DNA of 64,000 nucleotides from Candidatus Laterigemmans baculatus (GCF_010367455.1 NZ_WRPR01000077.1:155382-219381); one strand, 5' to 3'. Positions 17,401 through 26,065 are shown, numbered from the stretch's first letter. Numbers and translations: made by a program. Notes: generated by a model not told the origin, from the sequence alone.

Positions 17401-17588
17401 GTCGGCACCTCGGCCAACACGTTGGTGACCGTCTGGCGAACACGGCGAAGATTCTTGATGTGGATGCGTTCGCTCAGGGAAGCCGCGGAGAGATCGTCTG
17501 CTTGTGCGTTGTGGCTCTCCTGGTGCACCGAAACATCCACCTTCGCTTCGAAAGACGCCCTACCCATGACCGGAGCGGTCTCCGCCAT
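14439..17588 (-). CDS. Hybrid sensor histidine kinase (GAF-GAF-PAS-GAF-HisKA-HATPase-REC)
   Basis: 1049 residues, no membrane segments, so a cytoplasmic sensor. Order: short N-terminal part, two GAF domains (about 60-210 and 235-375), a PAS/PAC domain (about 385-505, ending in DESGKIYRVAGITEDATQRK), a third GAF (about 515-675), a HisKA dimerisation helix with the phospho-accepting His697 in LAHELRNPLAP, a HATPase domain (VVENLLNNASKYM, VQDEGIGIEPD, GGLGIGLTLV) and a C-terminal receiver domain with phospho-acceptor Asp978 in LILLDIGLPKMDG. The attached receiver suggests intramolecular phosphotransfer to an unlinked histidine phosphotransfer protein. No response regulator gene is adjacent, so its output is unknown. 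The start chosen is the first ATG (MAETAPVMGR). Confidence 0.95.
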   Translation of the reverse strand: MAETAPVMGRASFEAKVDVSVHQESHNAQADDLSAASLSERIHIKNLRRVRQTVTNVLAEVPTIDEAVTAVLHAVCDGLHWDIGFFWVVDRETNALRCQQSWHREGLPLVEFEARSREQTFAYDRGLPGRVWASGGSTWVREVRHEADFPRAQWATHEGLHSAFAVPIIVSQRCLGVFEFFNQQIRKPDEDLLEMMATVAGQVGQYLERKRAEAGLREQTLVAETLNRVGHLLAAELDLESIVQIVIEEGLHVTGSEAGVFFYEVENEREEPSFEAARAGTAAEPLTRFLQDPRNAELIHSTLQSSSVVRLEDATAAPHPLVRSYLAVPVISRRGGAVGSLFLCHSRPGMFAERHERILAGIATQAATAIDNARLYKRTQESEQRFRQLAEQIDDVFWMLDPHAPRMLYISPAYESISGRSRERLYADPRFFLEAVHPDDQARFLANQQRYIRGEQSSLEYRLVRPDGTIRWMWDRAFPIEDESGKIYRVAGITEDATQRKQSEDAIRFLADASTSLAAIVDYESTLQRVAGLAVPAFADWCAVDLIDADGALRRLAVVHADPAKVRLASELTRRFPLDPEAPRGGYSVLRSGQSEWIADLAAPEWIEAARHDPHLRLLRRLGLGSVMCVPLQIRNTTTGVLSFAYAESKRHYEPHDLALAEELGRRAAVAIENARLYAALREADRRKDEFLAMLAHELRNPLAPIRSGLDILAMQELPQSETVHLMQEQVGHLVRLVDDLLDVSRIIRGRIELRREPVELATIIKRSVDALGPTLASRQQELVVRLHDEPLWLDADPVRLVQVVENLLNNASKYMDRGGQILLTTTHRDGRALVEVQDEGIGIEPDLLPNIFDLFTQSARSLDRAQGGLGIGLTLVRNLVEMHQGKVSVASEGPGRGSRFEVSLPTIEAKQIPQETTEAPLQSQGRRILVVDDNVGAAKMLAALLKRLGPHEIAMAHDGPSTLTVAEQFDPELILLDIGLPKMDGLTVAWNLRQQPQFEHTLLAALTGYGQEEDRRRSKEAGFDEHLVKPVSIQTLRKLLSHPKLAKT

Positions 17589-17941
17589 CGCGCTTTGAAT
17601 CGTTGAGCGGTCTCGCCGGTGTTGTGCCCGCTCGCCGGTGTTGTGCCCGCTCGCCGGTGTTGTGCCCGCTCGCCGGTGTGGCGCTCGCCGGTGCGGCGCC
17701 CGGGGCCATGGCTCGCATTATCAAGGATTTCGCCGGCCGCGTGAAGCAGACCGCGGCGATTTCAGCGGCGGGATGCGTTGTGCTGCATTTTTGCTTGGCG
17801 TGAATTCCGGCTTGACGCGAAAGTCGGCTTGACGCGAAGGAAAGAAATTGCGGAGCCTTCGGCCGCACCGCCGGAGAACTTGAGCGTTTTTTCGCGGCCC
17901 TCCCCATTTTTTTGAACGACGTTGAACCCGGAGCAGATGCC
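17589..17941. other. Divergent intergenic region between the kinase and the BBP7 gene
   Basis: No gene is supported. It holds a tandem repeat (17613-17693) and, further on, a direct repeat of GGCTTGACGCGAA (near 17810 and 17827). Both flanking genes read outward, so their promoters should be here, but none is clear to me. Confidence 0.6.
17613..17693. repeat. 19-base tandem repeat
   Basis: Three perfect copies of TCGCCGGTGTTGTGCCCGC (17613-17669) are followed by two shortened, diverged copies. It lies just upstream of the kinase start on the other strand. Copy number is likely variable between strains (inference). Confidence 0.9.
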
Positions 17942-19237
17942 TTGAATCCTCGCTTGGTCTTCCTCCTGATCACGGCGGTGTCGGCTGGGTTCAGCGTGTC
18001 ACCGGCAGTCGCCCAGCAGTTGGCTCCGTATCCCGCGGGCGGGCCGATGATGATGCCGCCGCCGGGAACGTGCGATCCCTACGCTCGACCGAATTTTCCG
18101 GTTTGGGGGGCTCCGGTGCCGCCGCCGCTGGCGCCGATCGCCGCCCCGCTTCCGCTGGCCGAACGGTTCTGGTTTCGCGGCGAGTACTTGCGGTGGTGGA
18201 CCAAGGGAATGGAGGCCCCGCCGCTGGTCACCTCCAGCCCCGCCGGGACGCCGCAGAACGAAGCGGGCGTGTTGGGCTTCCCCGATACGAGCGTGCTGTT
18301 CGGCGGCGGCGAGCTGAATGACGACGCCGCCAATGGGATGCGGTTTCGGACCGGGTTTTGGATGACGCCTCACCAATCGCTGGGGATTGAGGGAGAGTAC
18401 TTTGAGCTGTTCACCCAGGAGGACAACTTCGCCGCCAGCAGCGACGGGTCGGTCATCCTCGCCCGGCCGTTCTTCGACACGAACAACGACCGCGAGACGG
18501 CTCAGCTCGTCGCGTTTCCGGGGCTCGTCGCTGGCGATATCGGAGTGACCAGCGAATCGGATCTGCAGTCGATCTTGATCAACGCCCGGGTTGCGTTGAA
18601 TTCGGCATCCACCGCTGCCTATCCGACGCTCTACCCGCCCAACCGCGTCGACTGGATCGTCGGTTACCGCTACTTGGAGCTCAGCGATCAACTGTCGATC
18701 GTCGAGGATCTCGAGTCGCTCGGGCCGCCGGTCGGCACGATCGCCTCGTCGGAGTCGTTCTCCACCAGCAACGAATTTCACGGGGTCCAGCTGGGCGTGC
18801 TCCATCAAGCGAACATGAACCGGCTGTGGCTCGAATCGATGCTCCGCGTGGCGATCGGGAACAACACCCAAAACGTCCGCGTCCAGGGGACCACGGTGAT
18901 CACCGAAGGGGGCGTGCCGGAAACTTACGAAGGCAACCTGCTGGCTCAGCGGACGAACATTGGCAGCCGCGAGCGATCGGAGCTGACGATGATCCCCGAG
19001 GTTGGGGTCACGCTCGGACTGCGGATCACCGAACGGCTGCACGCCACGGTGGGCTACTCGATCCTCTACTTCCCAAATGTCGTCCGCGCCGGCGAGCAGA
19101 TCGACCGGGATGTAAACCCGAATTTGATTCCGCCCGAAGTCGTTCCCTTCTCGGGGGCGCTACGGCCAGAACCGCTGTTTGACGAAACCGACTACTGGGC
19201 CCACGGGCTCAATCTGGGGGGAGAGTTCCGCTTCTAA
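17942..19237 (+). CDS. BBP7 family outer-membrane beta-barrel protein
   Basis: About 431 residues from a TTG that gives a compact signal peptide (LNPRLVFLLITAVSAGFS, then SPAVAQQ) and has GGAG 11 bases upstream; an in-frame TTG at 17912 would add 10 charged residues. A Pro-rich stretch (PMMMPPPG, PVPPPLAP) precedes FWFRGEYLRWWTKGM, the hallmark opening strand of BBP7/DUF1551 planctomycete barrels. Alternating strands with aromatic ends follow (NGMRFRTGFWM, LGIEGEYFEL, VDWIVGYRYLEL, LGLRITERLHATVGYSILYF) and the protein ends in a typical C-terminal strand, GLNLGGEFRF. Expected in the outer membrane; transported molecule unknown. The DUF11 adhesin gene follows in the same direction. Confidence 0.88.
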   Translation: MNPRLVFLLITAVSAGFSVSPAVAQQLAPYPAGGPMMMPPPGTCDPYARPNFPVWGAPVPPPLAPIAAPLPLAERFWFRGEYLRWWTKGMEAPPLVTSSPAGTPQNEAGVLGFPDTSVLFGGGELNDDAANGMRFRTGFWMTPHQSLGIEGEYFELFTQEDNFAASSDGSVILARPFFDTNNDRETAQLVAFPGLVAGDIGVTSESDLQSILINARVALNSASTAAYPTLYPPNRVDWIVGYRYLELSDQLSIVEDLESLGPPVGTIASSESFSTSNEFHGVQLGVLHQANMNRLWLESMLRVAIGNNTQNVRVQGTTVITEGGVPETYEGNLLAQRTNIGSRERSELTMIPEVGVTLGLRITERLHATVGYSILYFPNVVRAGEQIDRDVNPNLIPPEVVPFSGALRPEPLFDETDYWAHGLNLGGEFRF

Positions 19238-19373
19238 CGCAGAACCGGAACAACCGCTGCGAATTCCCTCAAGCGGCCATCTTGCCTAGGGTACTTGTTC
19301 GGCCACGCCTGATGTGACACACACAGGGCTGGCAGTACGAACGAGATCATCCCCTTGGAAGGTAGCGCCTTCG

Positions 19374-22300
19374 ATGAAACGCAGTCCTCTCCGCGTGCGC
19401 GAGTCGCTTGCTCGCTGGTTGTGGCAGGATCAACTCTCTCGGAGCGGAGCTCGTTTTCGACCACGGCTGGAGTCGCTCGAACCGCGGCGGTTGCTGGCGG
19501 TCGCCACCGACCTGGCCTCGATCAGCGGCCGCGTCTTTGACGATGCCACGGGTAACGGCTACACCCCGGGCGAAGAGATCGCCGCCGCCGAGCTGCGGCT
19601 CTACCGCGACAACGGGGACGGCGTCTTCGACCCCTCTGCCGGAGACGCGCAGGTCGACACGGCGGTCACCGATGCCGCCGGGCTGTACGAGTTCGACCGG
19701 CTCGAAGCGGGCGACTACTTCGTTCTGCAACCGGCCCAAACCGCCGACGGGCGATCGCTGCAGCGGAGCGTCTCGCCGCTGATCCAAATCGACGCCGAAG
19801 CGGTGCAGGGCGAAGTCCTGATCTCGATCGACAGCTTCGATACGACCACGCAACAGGTCCGCGACGAGACGAACGACGGCGTGCCGGTCACCTCCTCCGT
19901 GCTGGCACCCGACGCGATCGGTGGCGAACGCGATCTGTTCGTCAACAAAACCAGCGCCAACGGGGCGATCCAGCTGAGCGTCAACGATCCGCTGCTCCCC
20001 GATCTGCTCTCGTTCGACTCCCTGCAGTTCGGCGACGGCATTCGCCGCGTGATCTGGGACGGAATCGATGGCGACGCGGCGACGATCGACGACACAGGGC
20101 TCGACGGGGTCGACCTGACCAGCGACGGGGTCTCTACCGGATTGTTGCTGCAGATCGGGGCCGACTTGGCCGGAGGCACGGCGGTCGTGCGGCTCTACTC
20201 GGACGACGGCACCGCCGGTACGGCCACGCGGTTCAGCGAGTTTGAAGTTCCGATTCCCGCCACCGGTGGACTCCCCGAGACGCTCGAGTTCCTCCCGTTC
20301 GCTGAGTTCGTCGCTAGTGGCGGCGGTGTCGACCTGACGAGCGTCGGTGCGATCGAGCTGGAGATTACCGGCCGGAGCAACGTCAATGGAACGGTCGAGC
20401 TGGTCGGGACCGCCGGGCCGACGGTCTTCACGGCGAACTTTGCCAACTTCGAAGCGGCCGACCTGAGCCTCACCAAGACGGCCGACGACGAGCGGCCTTC
20501 GGTGGGTGAGAACGTTACCTTCACCGTCAGCGTGCTCAACTCGGGACCCGACACGGCGCGCGCGGTGGTCGTCCGCGATCTGCTGCCGGCGGGATTGACG
20601 CTCGTCACCGCCACTCCTTCGCAGGGCGACTACGACTCGACGAGCGGCGAGTGGGAGTTGGGCGATCTGAGCAACGCCGCGACCGCCACGTTGACGCTGG
20701 TCGCGACGGTGGTCGAAGGAGGCCCCAAGACCAACACGGCCGAGATCATCGCCTCCGATGCGTTCGATCCCGACTCGACTCCGGGCAACGAGAACGCTGA
20801 AGAGGATGATCAAGCCAGCGTGGTCGTGGTTCCATCGATCGCCGATCTGTCGCTGACCAAGACGATCAGCGACGCCAGTCCGAACGTGGGCGAGGAAGTC
20901 ACCTTCACCGTCACGGTCCAGAACGCCGGCCCCGATGCGGCGAGCGGGGTCACCGTTCGCGATACGTTCCCGGCCAACGTCGCGCTGCTCGAGAACACGC
21001 CGAGCCAAGGCACTTTCGATGCGGCCAGCGGCATTTGGACCGTGGGCTCCTTGGCCAATGGCGCGCAAGCGACGCTGGTCCTGCGGGGCCGCGTGACCGC
21101 TTCGGGGACGGCGAGCAACACGGCGGAGATCACCGCGGCTCGCCCCGCCGATCCCGACTCGACTCCCGGCAACAACGACCCCGACGAGGACGACCAAGCC
21201 ACGGTCGCTTTCACGCCGCAAGTGGCCGACCTGTCGCTGACCAAGACGGTCGACCAGGCCACGCCGAGCGTCGGCGAGACGGTCACGTTCACCGTCACGC
21301 TGAGCAACACCGGTCCCGATGCGGCCACGGGGATCGCTGTCGCCGACCGGCTGAGCGAAGGGCTGCGGCTGGTCTCGGCGACGCCCAGCAGCGGCAGCTA
21401 CGACGCCGAGAGCGGCGTGTGGAGCGTCGACAATTTGGCCGCTGCGGGGACCGCGACGCTGACGGTTCGGGCGGTGGTCGAGGAGCTCAGCACCCAGAGC
21501 AATACGGCGGAAGTGACGGCGGTCGATCAGTTCGATCCCGATTCGACTCCGGGCAACAACGTGCCGGCCGAGGACGATCAGGCGAGCGCCACGCTGACTC
21601 CGCCGAGCGCGGACCTGTCGCTGACGAAAACGGTTAGCGACGCGAGCCCCAACGTGGGCGACGAAGTGACGTTCACGGTGACGGTCACGAATGCCGGCCC
21701 GAACGAGGCCACTGGAGTCGTCGTCACCGATTCGCTGCCGGCCAACGTGACGCTCGTCAGCGCGTTCCCCGATCCGGCCAACCCCAGCCAAGGCGACTTC
21801 GATGCCGCCACGGGAGTGTGGACCGTGGGGACGCTCGCTCCCGACGGGCAAGCGACATTGGTGCTCAGGGCCCGCGTCACCGCCAGCGGCACCGGAACCA
21901 ACACGGCCGAGATCACTGCGGCGAGTCCTGCCGACCCCGACTCGACCCCTGGCAACAACGACCCCGACGAAGACGATCAGGCTTCGGCCAGCTTCACTCC
22001 CCAGGTCGCCGACCTCGCGCTCACCAAGACGGTCGATGAGGCCGCACCGAGCGTTGGCGATACCGTCACCTTCGAAGTCACGCTGACCAACGAGGGACCC
22101 GACGCAGCGACCGGAATCGTGGTCACTGAAACTCTTTCGGAAGGTTTGCGGTTCGTCTCGGCGACGACCAGCAGCGGCAGCTACAACTCCGAGACCGGGC
22201 TGTGGAGCATCGCCAGTTTGGCTGACGCGGCGACCGCAACGCTCTCGATCGTGGCGGTCGTCGAAACCGCTGGCGACCAAAGCAACTCGGCCGAAGTCAC

Positions 22301-24728
22301 CGCGGTCGATCAATTCGATCCCGACTCGACGCCCGGCAACGCTGACCCCGCCGAGGACGATCAGGCCAGCGTGGTCGTGGTTCCCTCGATTGCCGATCTG
22401 TCGCTGACCAAGACGATCAGCGACGCCAGTCCGAACGTGGGCGAGGAAGTCACCTTTACCGTCACGGTCCAAAACGCCGGCCCCGACGCGGCCAGCGGGA
22501 TCACCGTTCGCGATACGTTCCCGGCCAACGTCGCGCTGCTCGAGAACACGCCGAGCCAAGGCACTTTCGATGCGGCCAGCGGCATTTGGACCGTCGGCTC
22601 CTTGGCCAATGGCGCACAAGCGACGCTGGTCCTGCGGGGCCGCGTGACCGCTTCGGGGACGGCGAGCAACACGGCGGAGATCACCGCGGCTCGCCCCGCC
22701 GATCCCGACTCGACTCCCGGCAACAACGACCCCGACGAGGACGACCAAGCCACGGTCGCTTTCACGCCGCAAGTGGCCGACCTGTCGCTGACCAAGACGG
22801 TCGACCAGGCCACGCCGAGCGTCGGCGAGACGGTCACGTTCACCGTCACGCTGAGCAACACCGGTCCCGATGCGGCCACGGGGATCGCTGTCGCCGACCG
22901 GCTGAGCGAAGGGCTGCGGCTGGTCTCGGCGACGCCCAGCAGCGGCAGCTACGACGCGGAGAGCGGCGTGTGGAGCGTGGAGAGTTTGGCCGCTGCGGGG
23001 ACTGCGACGTTGACGGTTCTGGCGGTGGTCGAGGAGCTCAGCACCCAGAGCAACACGGCGGAAGTGACGGCGGTCGATCAGTTCGATCCCGATTCGACTC
23101 CGGGCAACAACGCGCCGGCCGAGGACGATCAGGCGACCGTGACGGTGACTCCGCCGAGTGCGGACCTGTCGCTGACGAAGACCGTTAGCGACGCGACTCC
23201 CAACGTGGGTGACCAGGTCACATTCACGCTCCGCGTTGCCAACGCGGGACCGGACGCGGCCAGCGCGATCGTCGTTCGCGATCAGCTCCCCGCAGGGCTC
23301 ACGCTGGTCGAAGTGGTCGAGGGCATGGGAACCTACGACGCCGCGACGGGCGAATGGACGATCCCCACGCTCGCCAGCGGTGCTTCGGCGGAACTCGTGC
23401 TGCGAGCCACGGCCGATGCACCGGGGGAGATCACGAACGTTGCGGAAATTCAGTCCAGCAGCCTTCCCGACCCCGACAGCACTGCCGGGAACAACGATCC
23501 CGACGAAGACGATTACGCTGCGGTGACGCTTTCGCCCGAGCTGGTCGATTTGGCGTTGGCCAAGACGCTCGACAACCTGACGCCGAACGTGGGCGATACC
23601 GTCGCCTATACGCTGTCGCTCAGCAACGAAGGCCCCTCGACCGCGACCGGCGTGGCGGTCACCGACGATTTGCCCGAGGGTGTGACGTTCGTGAGTGCGA
23701 CGCCCAGCCAAGGGACGTATGATCCGCAGACGGGTATCTGGACGGTCGGCGAGGTCGCTCCGGGAGTGACCCCGACGCTGCGGATCGAAGTGACGGTCGG
23801 CCGCACGTTGGGAGCGACGAACACGGCGGAAGTGACCGCCAGCGACCAACCGGATGTCGACAGCACTCCGGGCAACGCCGAGCCGGGCGAGGACGACATC
23901 GCCACCGCCACGTTCACGACCCAGGTCGCCGACCTGTCGCTGACGAAGACGACCGACGACACCGCACCGAATCGCAATGAAATGGTGCGGTTCACGCTCA
24001 CCTTGAGCAATGCGGGACCCGACGCCGCTTCGGCCGTCTCGGTTCGCGATCTGTTGCCCGCAGGGTTGACGTTTGTCTCGGCCACACCGAGCAGCGGGAC
24101 CTACGACCCGGTGACTGGGCTGTGGACGCTGGAGGATGTGGCTCCCGACAGCAGCGAGACGCTGCTGATCACGACGACCGCCACGGCGCCCGGCGTCGTG
24201 GTCAATCGCGCGGAAGTCGTCGCCTCGACCCAGTTCGATCCCGACAGCACGCCCGACAACGGTGACGTCGACGAGGACGATTTTGCTTCGGTGACCGTAA
24301 CACCTCCGCTGGTCGATATTTCGGTCGCCGCGGAAGTTGACAATGCGGCTCCGCTGGAAGGGGAAGTGGTGACGATCACCTTCACGACCAGCAACATGGG
24401 TCCGCAAACGGCGACCGACTTGCTGCTGCAAACTCAGCTGCCCGAGGGGCTGACGCTCCTCTCCGCCGAGCCGACGCGGGGCACTTTTGATCCGGCGACC
24501 GAGCGGTGGCGGATCGAGTCGCTCGCAGCCGAGGAGCAGGCCCAACTCGTGCTGACGGTCCGCGTCGACACGGCCGGACCGCGGTCGATTCCGCTGGAGC
24601 TGATCGAGCTCGACCAGTTCGATATCGACAGCACGCCCGGCAACGGCGTCGAGAGCGAAGACGACCAAACAGCCGCCGTGCTGCAAGGACCGCGGCTACT
24701 CAGCAAGCGGTTGTTCCTGGCGCGGTAG
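19374..24728 (+). CDS. Giant LEPR-XLL / DUF11-repeat surface protein
   Basis: About 1784 residues from the ATG giving MKRSPLRVRESLARWLW; a start 60 bases earlier is possible. The N-terminus has the planctomycete LEPR-XLL signature (LESLEPRRLLA), then an SdrD-B/Cna-B-like domain (SGRVFDDATGNGYTPGEE) and a beta domain of about 250 residues. Eleven DUF11 repeats of about 130 residues follow, each opening like ADLSLTKT and closing like DPDSTPGN and EDDQ. They are acidic and rich in Asp/Thr, as expected for calcium-stabilised beta modules. The end is short and basic (LLSKRLFLAR). Expected at the cell surface as a stalk or adhesin. Repeats 2-3 and 6-7 are near identical in DNA. The antisense strand is open over almost the whole gene, a codon-bias shadow. 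Confidence 0.92.
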   Translation: MKRSPLRVRESLARWLWQDQLSRSGARFRPRLESLEPRRLLAVATDLASISGRVFDDATGNGYTPGEEIAAAELRLYRDNGDGVFDPSAGDAQVDTAVTDAAGLYEFDRLEAGDYFVLQPAQTADGRSLQRSVSPLIQIDAEAVQGEVLISIDSFDTTTQQVRDETNDGVPVTSSVLAPDAIGGERDLFVNKTSANGAIQLSVNDPLLPDLLSFDSLQFGDGIRRVIWDGIDGDAATIDDTGLDGVDLTSDGVSTGLLLQIGADLAGGTAVVRLYSDDGTAGTATRFSEFEVPIPATGGLPETLEFLPFAEFVASGGGVDLTSVGAIELEITGRSNVNGTVELVGTAGPTVFTANFANFEAADLSLTKTADDERPSVGENVTFTVSVLNSGPDTARAVVVRDLLPAGLTLVTATPSQGDYDSTSGEWELGDLSNAATATLTLVATVVEGGPKTNTAEIIASDAFDPDSTPGNENAEEDDQASVVVVPSIADLSLTKTISDASPNVGEEVTFTVTVQNAGPDAASGVTVRDTFPANVALLENTPSQGTFDAASGIWTVGSLANGAQATLVLRGRVTASGTASNTAEITAARPADPDSTPGNNDPDEDDQATVAFTPQVADLSLTKTVDQATPSVGETVTFTVTLSNTGPDAATGIAVADRLSEGLRLVSATPSSGSYDAESGVWSVDNLAAAGTATLTVRAVVEELSTQSNTAEVTAVDQFDPDSTPGNNVPAEDDQASATLTPPSADLSLTKTVSDASPNVGDEVTFTVTVTNAGPNEATGVVVTDSLPANVTLVSAFPDPANPSQGDFDAATGVWTVGTLAPDGQATLVLRARVTASGTGTNTAEITAASPADPDSTPGNNDPDEDDQASASFTPQVADLALTKTVDEAAPSVGDTVTFEVTLTNEGPDAATGIVVTETLSEGLRFVSATTSSGSYNSETGLWSIASLADAATATLSIVAVVETAGDQSNSAEVTAVDQFDPDSTPGNADPAEDDQASVVVVPSIADLSLTKTISDASPNVGEEVTFTVTVQNAGPDAASGITVRDTFPANVALLENTPSQGTFDAASGIWTVGSLANGAQATLVLRGRVTASGTASNTAEITAARPADPDSTPGNNDPDEDDQATVAFTPQVADLSLTKTVDQATPSVGETVTFTVTLSNTGPDAATGIAVADRLSEGLRLVSATPSSGSYDAESGVWSVESLAAAGTATLTVLAVVEELSTQSNTAEVTAVDQFDPDSTPGNNAPAEDDQATVTVTPPSADLSLTKTVSDATPNVGDQVTFTLRVANAGPDAASAIVVRDQLPAGLTLVEVVEGMGTYDAATGEWTIPTLASGASAELVLRATADAPGEITNVAEIQSSSLPDPDSTAGNNDPDEDDYAAVTLSPELVDLALAKTLDNLTPNVGDTVAYTLSLSNEGPSTATGVAVTDDLPEGVTFVSATPSQGTYDPQTGIWTVGEVAPGVTPTLRIEVTVGRTLGATNTAEVTASDQPDVDSTPGNAEPGEDDIATATFTTQVADLSLTKTTDDTAPNRNEMVRFTLTLSNAGPDAASAVSVRDLLPAGLTFVSATPSSGTYDPVTGLWTLEDVAPDSSETLLITTTATAPGVVVNRAEVVASTQFDPDSTPDNGDVDEDDFASVTVTPPLVDISVAAEVDNAAPLEGEVVTITFTTSNMGPQTATDLLLQTQLPEGLTLLSAEPTRGTFDPATERWRIESLAAEEQAQLVLTVRVDTAGPRSIPLELIELDQFDIDSTPGNGVESEDDQTAAVLQGPRLLSKRLFLAR
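20810..21640 (+). repeat. Internal duplication, copy 1 (DUF11 repeats 2-3)
   Basis: This block recurs 1551 bases downstream (22361-23191). Long stretches, for example 21066-21400, look identical by eye and most other differences are silent. The offset equals four DUF11 units. Confidence 0.9.
22361..23191 (+). repeat. Internal duplication, copy 2 (DUF11 repeats 6-7)
   Basis: Second copy of the block at 20810-21640. Near identity at silent sites indicates recent duplication or gene conversion, in contrast to the well-diverged repeats 1 and 9-11. Confidence 0.9.
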
Positions 24729-24749
24729 CTGAGGTGGGCTCGCGCAACA

Positions 24750-24870
24750 TCAGCCGCCACGCGCTAGCGTCCGGTTCACACGCTCGCGCCGTTCGGCTGC
24801 GCGACGGAAACCGGGGGCTAGCGCCCGGCGGCTGATGAATCATCCGGGCTAGCCCCCGGCGGTTGATGAA
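24750..24870. repeat. GCTA-hairpin repeat cluster (alpha arm, inverted beta arm, extra degenerate beta arm)
   Basis: Alpha arm at 24751-24777, a spacer with its own small hairpin (TCGCGC region), inverted beta arm to 24836, then a degenerate inverted beta arm at 24844-24866. It lies between convergent genes. The last codons and stop of the cyclodeaminase-like gene are inside the third arm. Confidence 0.85.
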
Positions 24871-25796
24871 TCGGAATTCTCGGTCGCTCGGTGATAGATC
24901 CGATCGGCCATCGCCACGTCGGCCGAGGCGATCCCGACCGATTTGAAGATCCGCAGCCCTTCGGCCGCAGCGATTTGTTGAGGAGCGAAGTAATCGGCGA
25001 GCCGAACGGCTTGCTCGAAGCGAAAGATCCCCTCCCGCTCGGCGGCAATCAGTTCACCCGCTTCGATGCGGCACGAGGGGATGTCGTCGCACACGACCTG
25101 GCTGGCCCGAGCGACCAGCGATGGCGGAAACTCGATCCGGTTTTCGGCGTTCGAGCCAGCGGCGACCAGCAGCCGGCACTCCTCGAGCCACGCGTTCTCG
25201 ACGACCGGCTCGGAGGAGGTGGTGATGCAGACGACCACGTCGGCGCCAGTGGCAGCCGAGCGAGCGTCGGGAGCGGCTTCGATCTTGCAGCCGATCCGCG
25301 GTTGCATGGCCGCCGCGAATCGCTGCCGCCGTTCGGGGTTTCGGCAGTAGACCGACGCTTCCGCGACGCGGTTGGCGTGGCAGATCGCCTCGAGCTGACT
25401 TTCCGCCTGCCAGCCGCAGCCGAACAGCGCGAGCCGCGAGATCGGCTGGCCGTAGAGCTGTCGGACGGCCAGACCAGTGATCGCTCCGGTGCGGAGCTGA
25501 CCCAGCCGGTCGGCTTCGATGAGCGCCAGCAGCTGGGGATCCTCGGTGTCGTACAAGCCGACGAGAAACTGGGCTCCCTGCCGCGTGGTGAGATACTGCT
25601 TCCAGCCGACGCGATTCAAATACGCGCAGCCCCCGATCAGCCCGTGCAGCATCGCTCCCGGCACGCGAACCCGCTGCCGCGGCCGACACTCGGCCAGCCC
25701 TTCGGCAGTGGCTCGCAACAGCTCTTCCACCACGGCCACCGCGTCCGCAACGCCCACCAGCGAAGCGACCTCCGCCTCGGAAATCCAGCGCGTCAT
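24849..25796 (-). CDS. Ornithine cyclodeaminase / mu-crystallin family protein
   Basis: 315 residues from an ATG with AAAAGG upstream; the longer frame upstream is repeat DNA and is excluded. The NAD(P)-binding Rossmann part shows LALFGCGWQAESQLEAI, and GLYDTEDPQLLALIEADRLGQLRTGAITGLA is the conserved substrate-side segment with the Arg of the family. ADVVVCITTSSEPV continues the Rossmann fold. The family includes ornithine cyclodeaminase, alanine dehydrogenase and ketimine reductases; the exact amino-acid substrate cannot be told. The final residues (SSTAGG) and the stop are encoded by the intergenic GCTA-hairpin repeat, so the true ancestral end was probably slightly different. Confidence 0.87.
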   Translation of the reverse strand: MTRWISEAEVASLVGVADAVAVVEELLRATAEGLAECRPRQRVRVPGAMLHGLIGGCAYLNRVGWKQYLTTRQGAQFLVGLYDTEDPQLLALIEADRLGQLRTGAITGLAVRQLYGQPISRLALFGCGWQAESQLEAICHANRVAEASVYCRNPERRQRFAAAMQPRIGCKIEAAPDARSAATGADVVVCITTSSEPVVENAWLEECRLLVAAGSNAENRIEFPPSLVARASQVVCDDIPSCRIEAGELIAAEREGIFRFEQAVRLADYFAPQQIAAAEGLRIFKSVGIASADVAMADRIYHRATENSDSSTAGG

Positions 25797-25818
25797 TGAG
25801 AATACCTTTTGGTGTGGA

Positions 25819-25995
25819 AAAAGGACGCGAAGAGCACGAAGGAAAGATGGGGAGTTGAACCACGGATAACACGAATAGCACGAATTTTTAACTTTCGGCT
25901 TCGCCTTTTCATCCGCGTGCTCCGTGTGATCTGCGGTCCTTCCCCCCTCCACGCATCGATTCGTTTGATTCGTGTCATTCGTGGTTGTCGTCCCG
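25819..25995. repeat. Repeat C (CACGAAT-rich intergenic element)
   Basis: Contains GAACCACGGATAACACGAAT, AGCACGAATTTT, CGCGTGCTCCGTGTGATCTG and TTCGTGTCATTCGTGGTT. A related copy in opposite orientation lies at 43405-43610 (AACCACGAATGACGCGAATT, ACCGCGGATAGCATGGAGAA). Open frames in it are not credible genes. It fills the 269-base gap between the antiporter and the cyclodeaminase-like gene. Confidence 0.75.
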
Positions 25996-26065
25996 GCCAA
26001 ATCCGGACATCGAAAACACAGTCGCCTGCGGCTTGCCGTTAAACGATTGTTCTACAATGTCCAGT

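Noticed and set aside
17613..17693. CRISPR-like look of regularly spaced 19-base copies
   Set aside because: Copies are directly abutting, with no unique spacers and no cas genes.
19347..24686. Antisense open frame of 1779 codons opposite the DUF11 gene
   Set aside because: Open only because of third-position G/C bias in the sense gene; composition is Arg/Gly/Asp/Val noise with no domains, while the sense frame has clear DUF11 repeats.
25797..26000. N-terminal extension of the cyclodeaminase-like gene to 26000
   Set aside because: The extension is translated repeat C; the ATG at 25796 has a ribosome-binding site and gives the family's usual length.
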